DNA of 64,000 nucleotides from Salegentibacter salarius (GCF_900168265.1 NZ_FVZF01000004.1:108776-172775), one strand, 5' to 3'; shown: positions 17,129 through 27,829, counted from the stretch's first letter. A program made the numbers and translations. Notes: generated from the sequence alone by a model not told the origin.

Positions 17129-17158
17129 CAAATTTAATATAAATCTTATAATGTCAAA
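17129..17158 (-). promoter_or_regulatory. Promoter of the tRNA-Gly/tRNA-Leu operon
   Basis: On the minus strand TTTG (17158-17155), an 18-nt spacer and TAAATTTG (17136-17129) match the Bacteroidota consensus TTG/TAnnTTTG. Transcription would start about 45 nt before tRNA-Gly. A hairpin CCACGTT/ACGTGG lies in the leader at about 17092-17106. Confidence 0.6.
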
Positions 17159-17312
17159 GGCTTTTTCAAAAAAATAAAGAAAATCTTAAATAAAAAATTC
17201 CTTCAGTAATTCAGTCCCAACTTTAAAAAATTACAACTCATTGTTTACCAATACTTACCGATCTACTTTCCTATTTTTTACTGAAAACCCACAACCGAGA
17301 ACTTCAGACTGC

Positions 17313-19940
17313 TTAAGCTTTCGTTTTCGCTTTTTCCTTTCCAACTAAGGTTCTTTTAATCTCGTTTAGCTTCATCAAAGCTTCTACAGGCGTAAGCGTA
17401 TCAATATCTATATGTAACACCTCTTCTTTTAATTCCTGCAGAATAGGATCATCAAGATTAAAGAAGCTAAGCTGCATTTCTTCTTCGGCCGACTTCTTTA
17501 AAAGCTCACTGGAGTCTTCCATTTTATGTGATTTCTCTAATTTCTTTAGAATTTTATTTGCGCGATGTAAAACCTGTTGTGGCATTCCGGCCATTTTGGC
17601 TACGTGAATTCCAAAGCTATGCTCGCTGCCTCCCGGCACCAGTTTCCGAAGAAAAAGCACATTATCTTTTAACTCTTTTACCGAAACATTAAAATTCTTG
17701 ATCCGCTCAAACGTATCGCACATTTCATTGAGCTCGTGGTAATGCGTAGCGAAAAGTGTTTTAGGTTTGGCGGGATGTTCGTGCAAATATTCACTAATCG
17801 CCCAGGCAATAGAAATCCCATCGTAAGTACTGGTACCGCGTCCTATTTCGTCCAAAAGCACCAAACTTCTATCTGAAATATTATTTAGAATACTGGCTGT
17901 CTCGTTCATTTCTACCATAAAAGTAGATTCGCCCATAGAAATATTATCGCTGGCGCCAACCCGGGTAAAAATCTTATCTACCAAACCTATATTTGCCGCT
18001 TTTGCCGGCACAAAACTTCCCATTTGCGCCATTAACACAATAAGTGCAGTTTGCCTCAAAATAGCCGATTTACCACTCATATTAGGCCCGGTGATCATAA
18101 TTACCTGCTGGTTTTCGCGATCTAAAGTAACATTATTGGTCACATAAGATTCGCCAATAGGCAATTGCTTTTCAATAACCGGGTGCCGCCCTTCTTCAAT
18201 ATTTAGATCGTGATGTTCTTCAATTTCAGGCTTACAATAATTTTCGGCTTTGGCTTGTTCAGCAAAAGAACATAAACAATCTAGCTGGGCAATAAGTTGT
18301 GCGTTTTGCTGTACCGGCTGAATATAATCGTTCATCCAATTTACCAATTTACCAAAAAGTTGCTGTTCCAGGTGCAAGATCTTTTCCTCAGCCCCTAAGA
18401 TCTTCGCTTCATATTCCTTTAATTCTTCGGTAATATAACGTTCGGCATTTACCAGGGTTTGCTTTCTAATCCAACTATCGGGGACTTTGTCTTTATGCGT
18501 ATTGCGAACTTCTATATAATAACCGTAAACGTTGTTACTGCCTATTTTAAGCGAAGAAATTCCGGTGATTTCGGTTTCCCGTTTCAACATATTATCAAGG
18601 TAATCTTTTCCTGAAAAAGCTATTTTTCTAAGCTCATCCAGTTCTTCCGAAAAACCTTCAGCAATACAATTTCCTTTTAAAATATTTACCGGCGCATCTT
18701 CATGCAAACTTTCAGTAATCTTACTACGCAAAACCTCGCATGAATGTAAATTATCACCAATCACTTTAATGGCTTCATTTTCACTATTCAGCGCGAGCTC
18801 TTTTATAGGAATTATGGCTTGTAAAGAATGATTAAGCTGAAGTACTTCCCGAGGTGTAACCTTTCCTGTAGCGACTTTAGAAATAAGCCGTTCCAGGTCA
18901 CTTATCTTTTTGATGTTTTGCTGAATTTCAGCCAAAACTGAAGGATTTTCTAGTAAAAAACCAACTACTTCGTGGCGCTTTCTAACTTTCTCGGCATTTT
19001 TTAAAGGCAATGCAAGCCAGCGCTTTAAAAGCCTTCCGCCCATTGGGGAAATTGTCTTATCTATAACATCCAGCAAGGTTACGGCGTTGGCCGCGTTAGA
19101 ATGATACAACTCCAGGTTTCTGATGGTAAACCGATCCATCCATACATATTCCTCTTCAGCAATACGATTTATAGCAGTAATATGCTGCAGTTTTCGATGT
19201 TGGGTTTCCGCGAGGTAATGTAAAATAGCCCCGGAAGCAATAATCCCTTCTTCCAGGTGTTCTACGCCAAAACCTTTTAAAGATTTGGTTTGAAAATGTT
19301 CATTTAAAGTTTCGTAAGCGAAATCCTGTTTAAAAACCCAGTCTTCCTGGTAGAACGTATGGAAATCTTCGCCGAAGATCTGCTTAAAGTCTTTCTTATT
19401 CTTCTTCGGAATCAAGACCTCACTCGGACTAAAATTTTGAAGCAACTTATCTATATATTCTGAATTTCCCTGCGCGGTGAGAAATTCGCCGGTAGAAACA
19501 TCTAAAAACGAAACTCCAAAGATTTTCTTTCCGAAGTGAATAGCACATAAAAAATTATTCGATTTACTCTGAAGCACCTCATCGCTTAACGCTACACCCG
19601 GAGTTACCAATTCGGTCACGCCACGTTTTACGATGGTTTTGGTCATTTTAGGATCTTCCAACTGATCGCAAATAGCTACCCGTTCCCCGGCTTTTACCAA
19701 TTTTGGCAAATAAGTATTTAGAGAGTGGTGAGGAAATCCCGCCAGCTCGGTACGCTCGCTCCCATTATTTCTATTGGTGCAAATAATATTAAGAATCCTG
19801 GCTGTCTTAACCGCGTCTTCCCCAAAAGTCTCGTAGAAATCGCCCACCCGAAACAACAATAAGGCATCAGGATACTTTGCCTTGATGGCATTGTATTGTT
19901 TCATTAACGGGGTAACTTTCTGAGGTTTTTTTGCTGCCAA
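17313..19940 (-). CDS. mutS: DNA mismatch repair protein MutS
   Basis: The 875-residue protein is full length. The N-terminal mismatch-recognition domain has the conserved [16 protein letters not shown] (residues 28-43), with the Phe-X-Glu wedge F37-Y-E39. Connector, lever and clamp domains follow. The C-terminal ABC-type ATPase has Walker A GPNMSGKS (618-625), then STFMVEMNE, Walker [14 protein letters not shown] and the conserved THYHELNE. It binds mispaired bases and starts repair with MutL. The ATG at 19938-19940 gives the usual start ([16 protein letters not shown]). It is the first gene to the right of the tRNA pair and stands alone. Confidence 0.98.
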   Translation of the reverse strand: MAAKKPQKVTPLMKQYNAIKAKYPDALLLFRVGDFYETFGEDAVKTARILNIICTNRNNGSERTELAGFPHHSLNTYLPKLVKAGERVAICDQLEDPKMTKTIVKRGVTELVTPGVALSDEVLQSKSNNFLCAIHFGKKIFGVSFLDVSTGEFLTAQGNSEYIDKLLQNFSPSEVLIPKKNKKDFKQIFGEDFHTFYQEDWVFKQDFAYETLNEHFQTKSLKGFGVEHLEEGIIASGAILHYLAETQHRKLQHITAINRIAEEEYVWMDRFTIRNLELYHSNAANAVTLLDVIDKTISPMGGRLLKRWLALPLKNAEKVRKRHEVVGFLLENPSVLAEIQQNIKKISDLERLISKVATGKVTPREVLQLNHSLQAIIPIKELALNSENEAIKVIGDNLHSCEVLRSKITESLHEDAPVNILKGNCIAEGFSEELDELRKIAFSGKDYLDNMLKRETEITGISSLKIGSNNVYGYYIEVRNTHKDKVPDSWIRKQTLVNAERYITEELKEYEAKILGAEEKILHLEQQLFGKLVNWMNDYIQPVQQNAQLIAQLDCLCSFAEQAKAENYCKPEIEEHHDLNIEEGRHPVIEKQLPIGESYVTNNVTLDRENQQVIMITGPNMSGKSAILRQTALIVLMAQMGSFVPAKAANIGLVDKIFTRVGASDNISMGESTFMVEMNETASILNNISDRSLVLLDEIGRGTSTYDGISIAWAISEYLHEHPAKPKTLFATHYHELNEMCDTFERIKNFNVSVKELKDNVLFLRKLVPGGSEHSFGIHVAKMAGMPQQVLHRANKILKKLEKSHKMEDSSELLKKSAEEEMQLSFFNLDDPILQELKEEVLHIDIDTLTPVEALMKLNEIKRTLVGKEKAKTKA

Positions 19941-19986
19941 AATTCTGGAGTTTTAGGTTTGCTAAAATACGGATTAGGCAGTTTGC

Positions 19987-20412
19987 TTAAAAATTATAAC
20001 CCGAAATTTTAAGAATTAGACTACCAAGAAACAAAAGTGACCATAAGAAAGTTCGCCACCAATTTTTCACTTCTAAACTACGGGTTATTTTTTCGCAAGA
20101 CTGGTTTGGAGAAATAGAATTATGCAAAGGCACAAAGACTAAAAAAGTCATCGCCCAGATAATAGCGATAATAAGCATGCTGCCCCAGGTATAAAAATTT
20201 GGCTGATGCCATAATTGCCAGGAGGCTACAAACAATTGCGCAATCATTAATGGCCCGACGATTATGCCTATACGCCCGGTATAAATTTTATGCCATTTCC
20301 CCAGATCTTCATTTTTATAATAACACAAGCTGGGATAAATCACCAGTTGTACCACCCAAATTAAGACCATTAAACCGAAATCGAGTAAAAGGCGTATTAA
20401 TTCAATATTCAT
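19987..20412 (-). CDS. Small integral membrane protein of unknown function
   Basis: This 141-residue protein has four predicted membrane helices, at about 6-26, 47-66, 75-95 and 121-140, with short charged loops. The pattern HKIYTGRIGIIVGPLMIAQL and FVPLHNSISPNQ resembles DUF1772/DUF4149-like four-helix membrane proteins, but I cannot place it firmly. It lies between mutS (46 bp away) and the ABC ATPase fragment (27 bp upstream), all on the minus strand. Confidence 0.7.
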   Translation of the reverse strand: MNIELIRLLLDFGLMVLIWVVQLVIYPSLCYYKNEDLGKWHKIYTGRIGIIVGPLMIAQLFVASWQLWHQPNFYTWGSMLIIAIIWAMTFLVFVPLHNSISPNQSCEKITRSLEVKNWWRTFLWSLLFLGSLILKISGYNF

Positions 20413-20439
20413 GTTTTTTATGTTAGTAAGCGAAATCTT

Positions 20440-21162
20440 TTACTGATATCCCTGCGCCTGTAGGTTGAACAATTCGGCATAAAGCTTATCATTTTGCATG
20501 AGCTCCTGATGTGTTCCAATTTCCAGAACAGCACCATTTTTTAAAACCATAATTCTATCGGCAATTCTAACCGTGCTAAAGCGATGGGAAATAATAACGG
20601 CAGTTTTACCTTCAGTTAATTTTATAAACCGATCAAAAGCTTCGGTTTCGGCGCGCGCATCTAATGCTGAAGTTGGTTCATCTAAAATTAAAACTTCAGC
20701 ATCTTTCATATAAGCGCGGGCAATCGCGATCTTTTGCCACTGCCCGCCAGAAAGATCTTTTCCCTGCTTAAAACGTTTTCCCAGTTGCTGATCATAACCG
20801 CGCGGTAAACCGGTAACCACTTCATTTGCCAAACTTTTCTCGGCAGCACTGTCTATTCTTTCCTGGTTTTTAATTTCTTCAATTTCACCCATCGCAATAT
20901 TCTCCCGAAGCGTAAGTTCAAATTTTACAAAATCCTGAAAAATCACTCCGAAGTACTGCTGGTATTGAGTTTGATCATATTCTTTTACCGGAATATCGTC
21001 CAATAGAATTTCTCCTTCAGTAGGTTCATAAAACCGAAGTAATAATTTGATAAGCGTGGTTTTCCCGGCTCCATTTTCACCTACAAAAGCTAATTTTTCG
21101 CCAGCTTTTAATTCAAAATTAATATTGCGCACCACCCAGGCTTTTCCTATCATAGACTTCAC
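20440..21162 (-). pseudogene. ABC exporter ATPase domain, N-terminally truncated
   Basis: The 240 residues are the nucleotide-binding half of an exporter-type ABC protein: Walker A GENGAGKT (28-35), Q76, signature LSGGQ (137-141), Walker B EVLILDEPTS (156-165) and switch H193. In such proteins a six-helix membrane domain and the first strands of the ATPase (the FENVSFKYPG region) precede AWVVRNINF. Here they are missing and the frame opens inside the 3' end of the upstream amidohydrolase gene. No membrane domain is encoded nearby. I read this as the remnant of a roughly 600-residue exporter after a deletion. If translated from GTG 21160-21162, the domain could still bind ATP. Confidence 0.7.
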
Positions 21163-22504
21163 CGCTCTTGATCACAGTATTTATCTTTTTTAAATTATCG
21201 ATACTTTTCAGCGGATTTTTATCCAAAATTAAAATATCGGCCACTTTTCCTGTAGCAATACTTCCATATTCATTACCAAGATTAAGAAATTGCGGACCAT
21301 TAACTATAGAAGTTTTTATAACCTGGGCGTTACTTAAGCCTGCTTTAGAAAGGGCATTTAATTCCCCGTGCAAAGATTCGCCGGGATAAACATAAGAATT
21401 AAAGGCTCCACAATCTGACCCTGCTAAAAGCTTAACTCCTGCATTTTGCATTGGCTGAATCATTCGGGCACTTATTTCTTCCATTTTCTCACGCATCTTG
21501 CTGCCGGAAGCTTTTGCTCGTTTTGCTCCTTCTATCCTGCCCTGGTAAGTTTTTTGAATACCGGGACCAATGTATTTTAGCAATGAATCCTGCTGGTGAT
21601 CTACATCTAAAATTTCTGAAAGGGTTTTACCTATATAAAGTGTGGGAGTTACATATACATTTTCTTCACTCATTTTAGCAAAAACCTCAGCCGCAAGTTC
21701 GGGATCGTAAGTGTCTATTAATGGTTCTATCATTCCGTAGCCCAGGTCTAGTTTTGTCAGGCTATCGGCAATGGGAGAACAGGCTTTTAGCGGATAATAC
21801 ATATGCTCGGCACCATCAAGGCCCAGGGATACGGCTTTCATAAAATCGGCGCTCATCGGCATATGTCCGGTGACTTTTAGCCCACGCTTTTCGGTTTCTT
21901 CGATAATGTTGTAATAATTTTCTGCGGAAAGATTTCCATCATAAGTCTTTACATAATCTACCTCAAGGCTTTCCAGCGAATCCAGGGCAGCAAACACCTC
22001 AGCTTCGCTAGTGACTTTAATAGAACCAGGCCAGGCCGGTTTATCGCCATCCAGTTTGGGACCCGAACTAAAAATTGTGGGACCATCTAATTCGCCATTA
22101 GCAATTTGATCTTTCCATTCTATTACACTCGGAGTGATATCGCCACCGGCATCGCGTACAGTGGTAATTCCGTAGGCTAAAAAAAGTGGCAAGAGATCTT
22201 TGTTTTCTTCTACCAAAGTGTCACCCCCTCTAAAATGAACATGATTATCCCAAAGTCCCGGCATCACAAATTTCCCATTAGCATCAATAAGGCGATCAGC
22301 AACAAATTTTTCTTTATCAATGCTTTTTCGAACCTCCACAATTTTTCCGTTAGAAATAAAAATTGATTGACCTTCGCTTAGGCTTTCACTCTCTGCATCT
22401 ATAATTTGAGCATTATAAATAACAAGATCGTAGGCTTTGGTTTCTTTATTCTTGCAAGATGACAGGGTAATTGCTAATAATAAGAAATATATGAGTTTAT
22501 TCAT
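21119..22504 (-). CDS. Amidohydrolase family lipoprotein, C-terminus altered
   Basis: The 461-residue protein has a lipoprotein signal with Cys17 (ITLSSCKNK) and the metal-dependent hydrolase fold. The HxH metal site is H88/H90 (WDNHVHFRGG), a later His is in GHMPMSADF, and the catalytic Asp is in LLAGSDCGAFN at about 360-370. It belongs to the imidazolonepropionase/prolidase-like amidohydrolases; the periplasmic substrate is unknown. Homologues end with VIK-G-VYDRK-L and a further helix. Here the last residues LGGAQY read out of frame through ABC-transporter sequence and overlap that fragment by 44 bp. The core domain is complete, so activity may survive. Confidence 0.82.
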   Translation of the reverse strand: MNKLIYFLLLAITLSSCKNKETKAYDLVIYNAQIIDAESESLSEGQSIFISNGKIVEVRKSIDKEKFVADRLIDANGKFVMPGLWDNHVHFRGGDTLVEENKDLLPLFLAYGITTVRDAGGDITPSVIEWKDQIANGELDGPTIFSSGPKLDGDKPAWPGSIKVTSEAEVFAALDSLESLEVDYVKTYDGNLSAENYYNIIEETEKRGLKVTGHMPMSADFMKAVSLGLDGAEHMYYPLKACSPIADSLTKLDLGYGMIEPLIDTYDPELAAEVFAKMSEENVYVTPTLYIGKTLSEILDVDHQQDSLLKYIGPGIQKTYQGRIEGAKRAKASGSKMREKMEEISARMIQPMQNAGVKLLAGSDCGAFNSYVYPGESLHGELNALSKAGLSNAQVIKTSIVNGPQFLNLGNEYGSIATGKVADILILDKNPLKSIDNLKKINTVIKSGEVYDRKSLGGAQY

Positions 22505-22579
22505 TTTTATAAGACTTTTGGACGGGAACCTGGTAATTCAAATTCCCGCTTTCTAAATTTATGTTTAGTCGCAAGAATA

Positions 22580-25500
22580 TTAGTTATCAGTTTTATCAGG
22601 ATATACCGGGGAAGGTACATCTTTCGGCGGGTTGGCCTCCAACTGTTTCAGCACAATCTCGATAGCTTTTTCCAGTTGAGGATCTCTACCTTCAATTACT
22701 TCTTCCGGCCATTGTTCTACTTCAACATCTGGGGCCACTCCTTCGTTTTCCACACTAAAGCCTTCTTCAGTATAAAAAGCCACATTTGGTGCGGTAACAG
22801 AGCCTCCATCTATAAATTCAGGATAACCTAAAACGCCTACCAGGCCGCCCCAGGTAGTTTTTCCAACGATAGTTCCAAGATCAAATTTTCTAAACATCCA
22901 GGGCAGGTAATCACCTCCTGAACCGGCAGTTTCATCGGTAATCATCACCTTGGGACCTTGAATAGAAGCACTTGGCGATTTTAGATCTTTTCCATAACGG
23001 AATCTCCAGTGCGCCTGCTCTGGTTTTTTAAGGATATCTATAACATAATCTGCCAACTGGCCACCGCCATTAAAACGTTCGTCTACTATAATGGCCTGCT
23101 TATTTGCCTGCGGAAAGAAGTAGCGTTTGAAGTACTCATGGCCCTCCGTGGCAGTATTTGGCACATAAACATAGGCAACCCGGCCATCGGTAGCTTCGTG
23201 CACTTTTTGAATATTGCCTTCTATCCAATCGCGGTTTCTTAAAGCAATTTCATTTTCAACCGGAGTTACTTTAATTTTTCTTGAATTCTTCATATTAGGA
23301 TTAGGACCCACGGTGAGCATCACTATTTTCCCGGCTGTATTTTCAAATAACTTATAGATATTATCACTAGCCTCTAGCTCTTCTCCATCTACTGCCAAAA
23401 GATAATCGCCTTCTTTTACATCTACTCCGGGTTCGGTAAGGGGAGAACGCAAATTAGGGTTCCAGTTAAGTCCGCCATAGATTTTCTCGAATCTATACCT
23501 GTCATTTTCTATGCTGAAATCTGCTCCCAGGAGACCTCCTTTTACAGATTCTTTAGAATGAAGCCTGTCACCTCTACTAGAGAACCGGTGATGCCCTACT
23601 CCAAGTTCGCTAAACATCCATTCCATTACCCGGTAGAGATCGCTTCGGGAAGTAACATCTCCTATAAAAGGTTCGTATTTTTCTTTCATTTTATCCCAGT
23701 CTACGCCGTGCATACCCGAGTCATAAAAGTAGTCCCGGTTAACTCGCCAGGCTTCATTAAAAATATTCGGCCACTCAGCTACGGGATCAATCTTCACCTG
23801 AATATCACCGGTATTAAGCGTTCGCTTATCTTCAATTTTATCAACTTCAGCGATACCCCATTTTTCTTCTGCCTTATAAAGAATCTTTTTTCCATTGGCT
23901 GAGATCTCGTAAGAAGTGGCAGGCATTATCTCCTTATTCTCCCTTTCTTTAAGATCATACAGATTTAGAGTTCCTTTATTCTGCTCGTGAGGAGGATAAG
24001 CTAAATAATAGAGAGTTCCTTCCTTTGGTGAACTTAGGTTCGCATATTTACCGGCCGGAAGCGGCACATCTACGATCCTGTTTTCTATTCCCTCGAAATC
24101 AATTTTTAGATCGGGAACTTTCACTTCTTTATCCTCTTCTTCTGCCTTTTTCTTTTTTTCTTCTTCTTTTTCTGCCTTCTCAATCTTTTCAACATCATTT
24201 TCTTTGGCAAATGGAGATTCCACATCCTTCTGCAAAGTCACCAGGTAAATCGAACTGCTCATTTCCATATCCTGGTTAGACTGATCAAACCAATTTACCA
24301 CGGGCCCCGCATCTGTAGAAGCTAGCATATATAGATATTTTCCGCTGGGGTCAAAAACCGGACTTGAGACGCTGGAAAAGCCATCGGAAATTGCATAGGA
24401 TTTATCTTCTGAAAGGGAATACACATAGGCTTGTTCAAAACTGGTTCCAGTTACTATGGTATAACTAATCCAATTAGAATCATGAGACCAGCTACCAAAT
24501 AAGTCTCGAAAAATTCCCGGTATATATCGTTCATCCTGTGAAACTTTTGTCACTTTCCCGGAATCTATGTTTAACACATAAAGATTACGCCCATTATCTA
24601 CAAAACTTATTTTCTTAGAATCTGGAGACCACTTTGGATAAGCGTAAAAACCTGCACCCTCAAGTTTAAATTTTTCAGCTTCTTCTTGTTCGCTTTGATC
24701 GTGCACATGAAGTGCATATTCCCCACTTTCATCACTAAAATACGCGATGAATTTTCCATTCGGAGACCACACAGGATCTTGTTCATGTACACCTGAGGTT
24801 TCAGTTATATTAACCACATCCCCTTTTTCAGCGGGCACCGTTACTATTTCTCCTCTAAAATCCATTACAACTCTCGCCCCGGTAGGCGAAACAGAGGCGC
24901 TGCGGATATACTCATCACCCTTTACAAAGCGCGGGCGCAATTCAAGAAGATCTGTTGCGATCCCAACCTCGATTTTTTCAGTAGAATCACTTTCCGGATT
25001 ATAGGTATGCAGATATCCTGCCTGCTCAAAAATTATTTCATCTTTTCCTGCGGAAAGATCTAAAACCGGGAAATCTTCATAATTGGTAAGTTGAGTAACC
25101 TCCTGGGAATTCATATCGTAACTGTACAAATTGAATTCGCCATTCCTATCACTTCTGAAATAAACTTTATCTCCCAGCCATTGAGGTCTGGTATCGTTGC
25201 TTCCGCTTTCCGGTTTTGGGACCTCGGTTACAGAATGGTCATTGGTATCATAAATCCAGATTCGGGAGGCCATACCACCACGATAATACTTCCACTGATT
25301 AAAAGCCTCATAAAGCGGCGTATAAGCAATGTATTTTCCATCATCAGAATAATCTGCCCAAAAAGCATTGGGAATTTCCAATTGCTTAACCTGGCCACCG
25401 TTTACTGAAACCTCAAAGAGTTCTGCATACCGCCTGGTAAAAACATTTCGTTGCGATATAAAAAGAACAGCAGAACCATCTGGTGTAAAACCACGAACCA

Positions 25501-25861
25501 AGTCGCTCCCGGGGTGCCAGCTAAGGCGCTCAGGCACGCCACCATTAGCAGGCACCACATATACATCGGTATTTCCATCATATTCTGCATTAAAAGCTAT
25601 TAAACTTCCGTCTGGGGAAAAAACAGGATTAGATTCAATCCCATCATCTACTGTAAGTCTTCTTGGTGAAGAGCCATCTTTATTTGCCACCCAAAGATCT
25701 TCGGCATAAATAAAAGCGATTTGAGAATCACTCATCGCGGGTTTTGAAAGTAAACGGGTATCTTCTTTATTAATATCCTGGGCTGCAAGAGTGAAGGACA
25801 GGAAGAAAAAAAGTAGCAGGGAAGTAGTTTTATATATCATACTAGAGGAATATTTTATCAT
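22580..25861 (-). CDS. Tricorn-type protease, S41 family, secreted
   Basis: This 1093-residue protein has a signal peptide (ending LAAQ at about 28), then two beta-propeller regions rich in PxWSPDGKxIAF repeats (about 40-560). A Lys/Glu-rich linker at about 570-600, a C1 helical domain, a PDZ-like domain (LTEPGVDVKEGDYLLAVDGEEL) and the S41 catalytic domain follow. The nucleophile is S981 in TAGSGGD, and a catalytic His is likely in LGVGHHRFSS. Tricorn homologues degrade peptides; with a signal peptide this one would act in the periplasm. A downstream in-frame ATG at 25840 (MIYKTTSLL) may be the true start. Confidence 0.9.
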   Translation of the reverse strand: MIKYSSSMIYKTTSLLLFFFLSFTLAAQDINKEDTRLLSKPAMSDSQIAFIYAEDLWVANKDGSSPRRLTVDDGIESNPVFSPDGSLIAFNAEYDGNTDVYVVPANGGVPERLSWHPGSDLVRGFTPDGSAVLFISQRNVFTRRYAELFEVSVNGGQVKQLEIPNAFWADYSDDGKYIAYTPLYEAFNQWKYYRGGMASRIWIYDTNDHSVTEVPKPESGSNDTRPQWLGDKVYFRSDRNGEFNLYSYDMNSQEVTQLTNYEDFPVLDLSAGKDEIIFEQAGYLHTYNPESDSTEKIEVGIATDLLELRPRFVKGDEYIRSASVSPTGARVVMDFRGEIVTVPAEKGDVVNITETSGVHEQDPVWSPNGKFIAYFSDESGEYALHVHDQSEQEEAEKFKLEGAGFYAYPKWSPDSKKISFVDNGRNLYVLNIDSGKVTKVSQDERYIPGIFRDLFGSWSHDSNWISYTIVTGTSFEQAYVYSLSEDKSYAISDGFSSVSSPVFDPSGKYLYMLASTDAGPVVNWFDQSNQDMEMSSSIYLVTLQKDVESPFAKENDVEKIEKAEKEEEKKKKAEEEDKEVKVPDLKIDFEGIENRIVDVPLPAGKYANLSSPKEGTLYYLAYPPHEQNKGTLNLYDLKERENKEIMPATSYEISANGKKILYKAEEKWGIAEVDKIEDKRTLNTGDIQVKIDPVAEWPNIFNEAWRVNRDYFYDSGMHGVDWDKMKEKYEPFIGDVTSRSDLYRVMEWMFSELGVGHHRFSSRGDRLHSKESVKGGLLGADFSIENDRYRFEKIYGGLNWNPNLRSPLTEPGVDVKEGDYLLAVDGEELEASDNIYKLFENTAGKIVMLTVGPNPNMKNSRKIKVTPVENEIALRNRDWIEGNIQKVHEATDGRVAYVYVPNTATEGHEYFKRYFFPQANKQAIIVDERFNGGGQLADYVIDILKKPEQAHWRFRYGKDLKSPSASIQGPKVMITDETAGSGGDYLPWMFRKFDLGTIVGKTTWGGLVGVLGYPEFIDGGSVTAPNVAFYTEEGFSVENEGVAPDVEVEQWPEEVIEGRDPQLEKAIEIVLKQLEANPPKDVPSPVYPDKTDN

Positions 25862-26002
25862 TTACTAATATAAAACTAAAATGTAAATAACCTATCAAAC
25901 CCGTAATTACGAAAGATTCGAATTAAAAATCCCTCTTATCAACTCCAGTCTTTTTAATGATAAATTAATTAATTTCCTCGCATTCTTATTAATTTTGCGC
26001 CT

Positions 26003-26569
26003 ATGAAAAACCGAAAATCAAAAAACAGCGAACTGGATCGTAAATCAGTTGAAGAATTTAAGGAAGCTGAAAAAACACCTATTATTGTGATTCTAGATAA
26101 TATTAGAAGCTTAAATAATATTGGATCGGTTTTTCGTAGTGCCGATGCTTTCCTAATCGAAAAGATTTATCTCTGTGGCATTACCGCGCAACCACCGCAT
26201 AAAGATATTCAGAAAACCGCTTTAGGCGCGACCGAAACCGTAGCCTGGGAATATGCAGAAAATACACTGGAGGTGTTGGAAAAGCTTCAACAAGAGAAAA
26301 CAAAGGTTTTTTCTATTGAGCAAGCCGAAGGTTCGGTGATGCTAAATGATTTTAAAGCCCAGCCGGGTGAAAAAATCGCCGTGGTTTTTGGTAACGAGGT
26401 AAAAGGCGTTCAACAAAAAGTGGTTTCGGCAAGCGATGGCATTATTGAAATTCCGCAATTGGGCAGTAAACATTCATTGAATATTGCGGTTAGTGTGGGC
26501 GTGGTTCTATGGGATCTATTTTCTAAAATAACCACAAATAATCGAGAACAATCTTATATGGCTCACTAG
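26003..26569 (+). CDS. TrmH-family (SpoU) RNA 2'-O-methyltransferase
   Basis: The 188-residue protein has the SPOUT knot motifs. Motif 1 is DNIRSLNNIGSVFRSADAF (about 31-49), motif 2 is VFGNEVKGV (about 127-135), and motif 3 is LGSKHSLNIAVSVGVVLWD (about 151-169). It transfers a methyl group from S-adenosylmethionine to a ribose 2'-OH in tRNA or rRNA; the target is not readable. It lacks the N-terminal L30e-like substrate domain of RlmB, so it is of the short TrmH/TrmL-like kind. A TAATTTTG word at 25990-25997 lies just before the ATG. Confidence 0.88.
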   Translation: MKNRKSKNSELDRKSVEEFKEAEKTPIIVILDNIRSLNNIGSVFRSADAFLIEKIYLCGITAQPPHKDIQKTALGATETVAWEYAENTLEVLEKLQQEKTKVFSIEQAEGSVMLNDFKAQPGEKIAVVFGNEVKGVQQKVVSASDGIIEIPQLGSKHSLNIAVSVGVVLWDLFSKITTNNREQSYMAH

Positions 26570-26595
26570 AGACACTTCCTATTTCCAGGAAATTA

Positions 26596-27723
26596 TCAGG
26601 CTTTGATCTCTTCTAAAATCGACAAATAATCCAGGCGGTTGTTTACAAAATCTTTACCTGAAATATCTATGATCTGTACCTTCATATTGGTTTGGGTCTT
26701 TATAAAATTCAGGTAGCTTTTATTGATTTCCACCAAATAATCTGGCTGAATGTTTTGCTCGTAATCACGACCGCGAGCCTTGATATTTTCCAGCAGTCGA
26801 TCTGTATTCTGGTAGAGATAAATGTATAGGTCGGGCTTTACCAATTCCTTATACATTAAATGAAAGAGCTTATGGTATAAGGCATATTCATCTTCGTGCA
26901 GCGTGATTTTAGCAAAAATCAATGACTTAAAAACATCATAATCTGAGATCACAAAATCTTTAAAAAGATCATACTGAGCCAAATCGTCTGAAAGTTGCTG
27001 GTAGCGGTCGGCCAGAAAAGACATTTCCAAGGGAAAAGCATATCGCTCTTTGTTCTCGTAGAATTTTGGCAGAAACGGATTGTCTTTAAACCTTTCTAAA
27101 ATTAGTTTTGCATTAAAATCTTCGGAAACCATGGTAGAAAAACTGGTTTTCCCCGCTCCAATATTTCCTTCAACCGCGATATAATTCAGTTTATTTAAAT
27201 TGAAGGCTTTTTTAGGAATCTCAAGCTTTTCAGGAATCGCTTTTATTTCGGAATTGTCCTCAACCCGCTTCAGTAATTTTTCAATAGAGACTTTAAAAAT
27301 AGGATGGGTTTCCTTAGCAGCGATATCGGCTAAGGGTAACAACACAAATTTTCGGTTTTGCATTGCAGGATGCGGCACTATCAAATCTGCGGTTTCTAAA
27401 ATTTCATCTTCGAAAAGAAGAATATCCAGATCCAGGCTTCGGTTTTGGTAATTTTTAGCATCAGAGCGCACCCGGCCGGCATCAGCTTCGATCTTCAATA
27501 ATTTCCGAAGAATTTCTTTCGCAGAAAATCTGGTAGAAACGGCAATACAGGCGTTTAAAAAAGCATTGCCTTCAAAACCCCAGGCAGGTGTTTCATAAAC
27601 CTGCGATACCTGTTGCACCTCGCCAATTTCTAAATATATTTTATGCAGTGCATTTTGCAGAAGCTCAAAGCGGTTGCCCACATTGCTTCCCAGGGCGATA
27701 TGTACTATTTTTGGGGAATTCAA
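26596..27723 (-). CDS. folK: Bifunctional HPPK (FolK) – deoxynucleoside kinase
   Basis: Two enzymes are fused. The first about 160 residues are 6-hydroxymethyl-7,8-dihydropterin pyrophosphokinase for folate synthesis: IALGSNVGNR, ETPAWGFEGNAFLNA and the metal-binding RSLDLDILLF (about 95-104) with HPAMQNRKFVLLPL. The last about 200 are a deoxynucleoside kinase of the dGK/dAK type: P-loop EGNIGAGKTS (about 185-194), the ERF motif LILERFKDNPFL and the LID segment RLLENIKARGRDYEQ. The fusion is known in Bacteroidota. TTG 27723 is chosen as start because it places SPKIVHIALGSN at the N-terminus; an upstream ATG at 27792 adds 23 unlikely residues. Confidence 0.9.
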   Translation of the reverse strand: MNSPKIVHIALGSNVGNRFELLQNALHKIYLEIGEVQQVSQVYETPAWGFEGNAFLNACIAVSTRFSAKEILRKLLKIEADAGRVRSDAKNYQNRSLDLDILLFEDEILETADLIVPHPAMQNRKFVLLPLADIAAKETHPIFKVSIEKLLKRVEDNSEIKAIPEKLEIPKKAFNLNKLNYIAVEGNIGAGKTSFSTMVSEDFNAKLILERFKDNPFLPKFYENKERYAFPLEMSFLADRYQQLSDDLAQYDLFKDFVISDYDVFKSLIFAKITLHEDEYALYHKLFHLMYKELVKPDLYIYLYQNTDRLLENIKARGRDYEQNIQPDYLVEINKSYLNFIKTQTNMKVQIIDISGKDFVNNRLDYLSILEEIKA

Positions 27724-27829
27724 ACTAACTGAAGAAAAATTATTAAAGCTTATCCTGTAAATTTCACAGCAAATTAAGTAAAACAAAATCACATACCCCT
27801 AATTTTGTAGGAAGACTTAAAAAATAAAT

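Noticed and set aside
27724..27792. ATG 27792 as start of the FolK–kinase fusion
   Set aside because: The 23 residues are hydrophobic and unlike FolK proteins, and they use up the divergent promoter space. The TTG at 27723 fits better.
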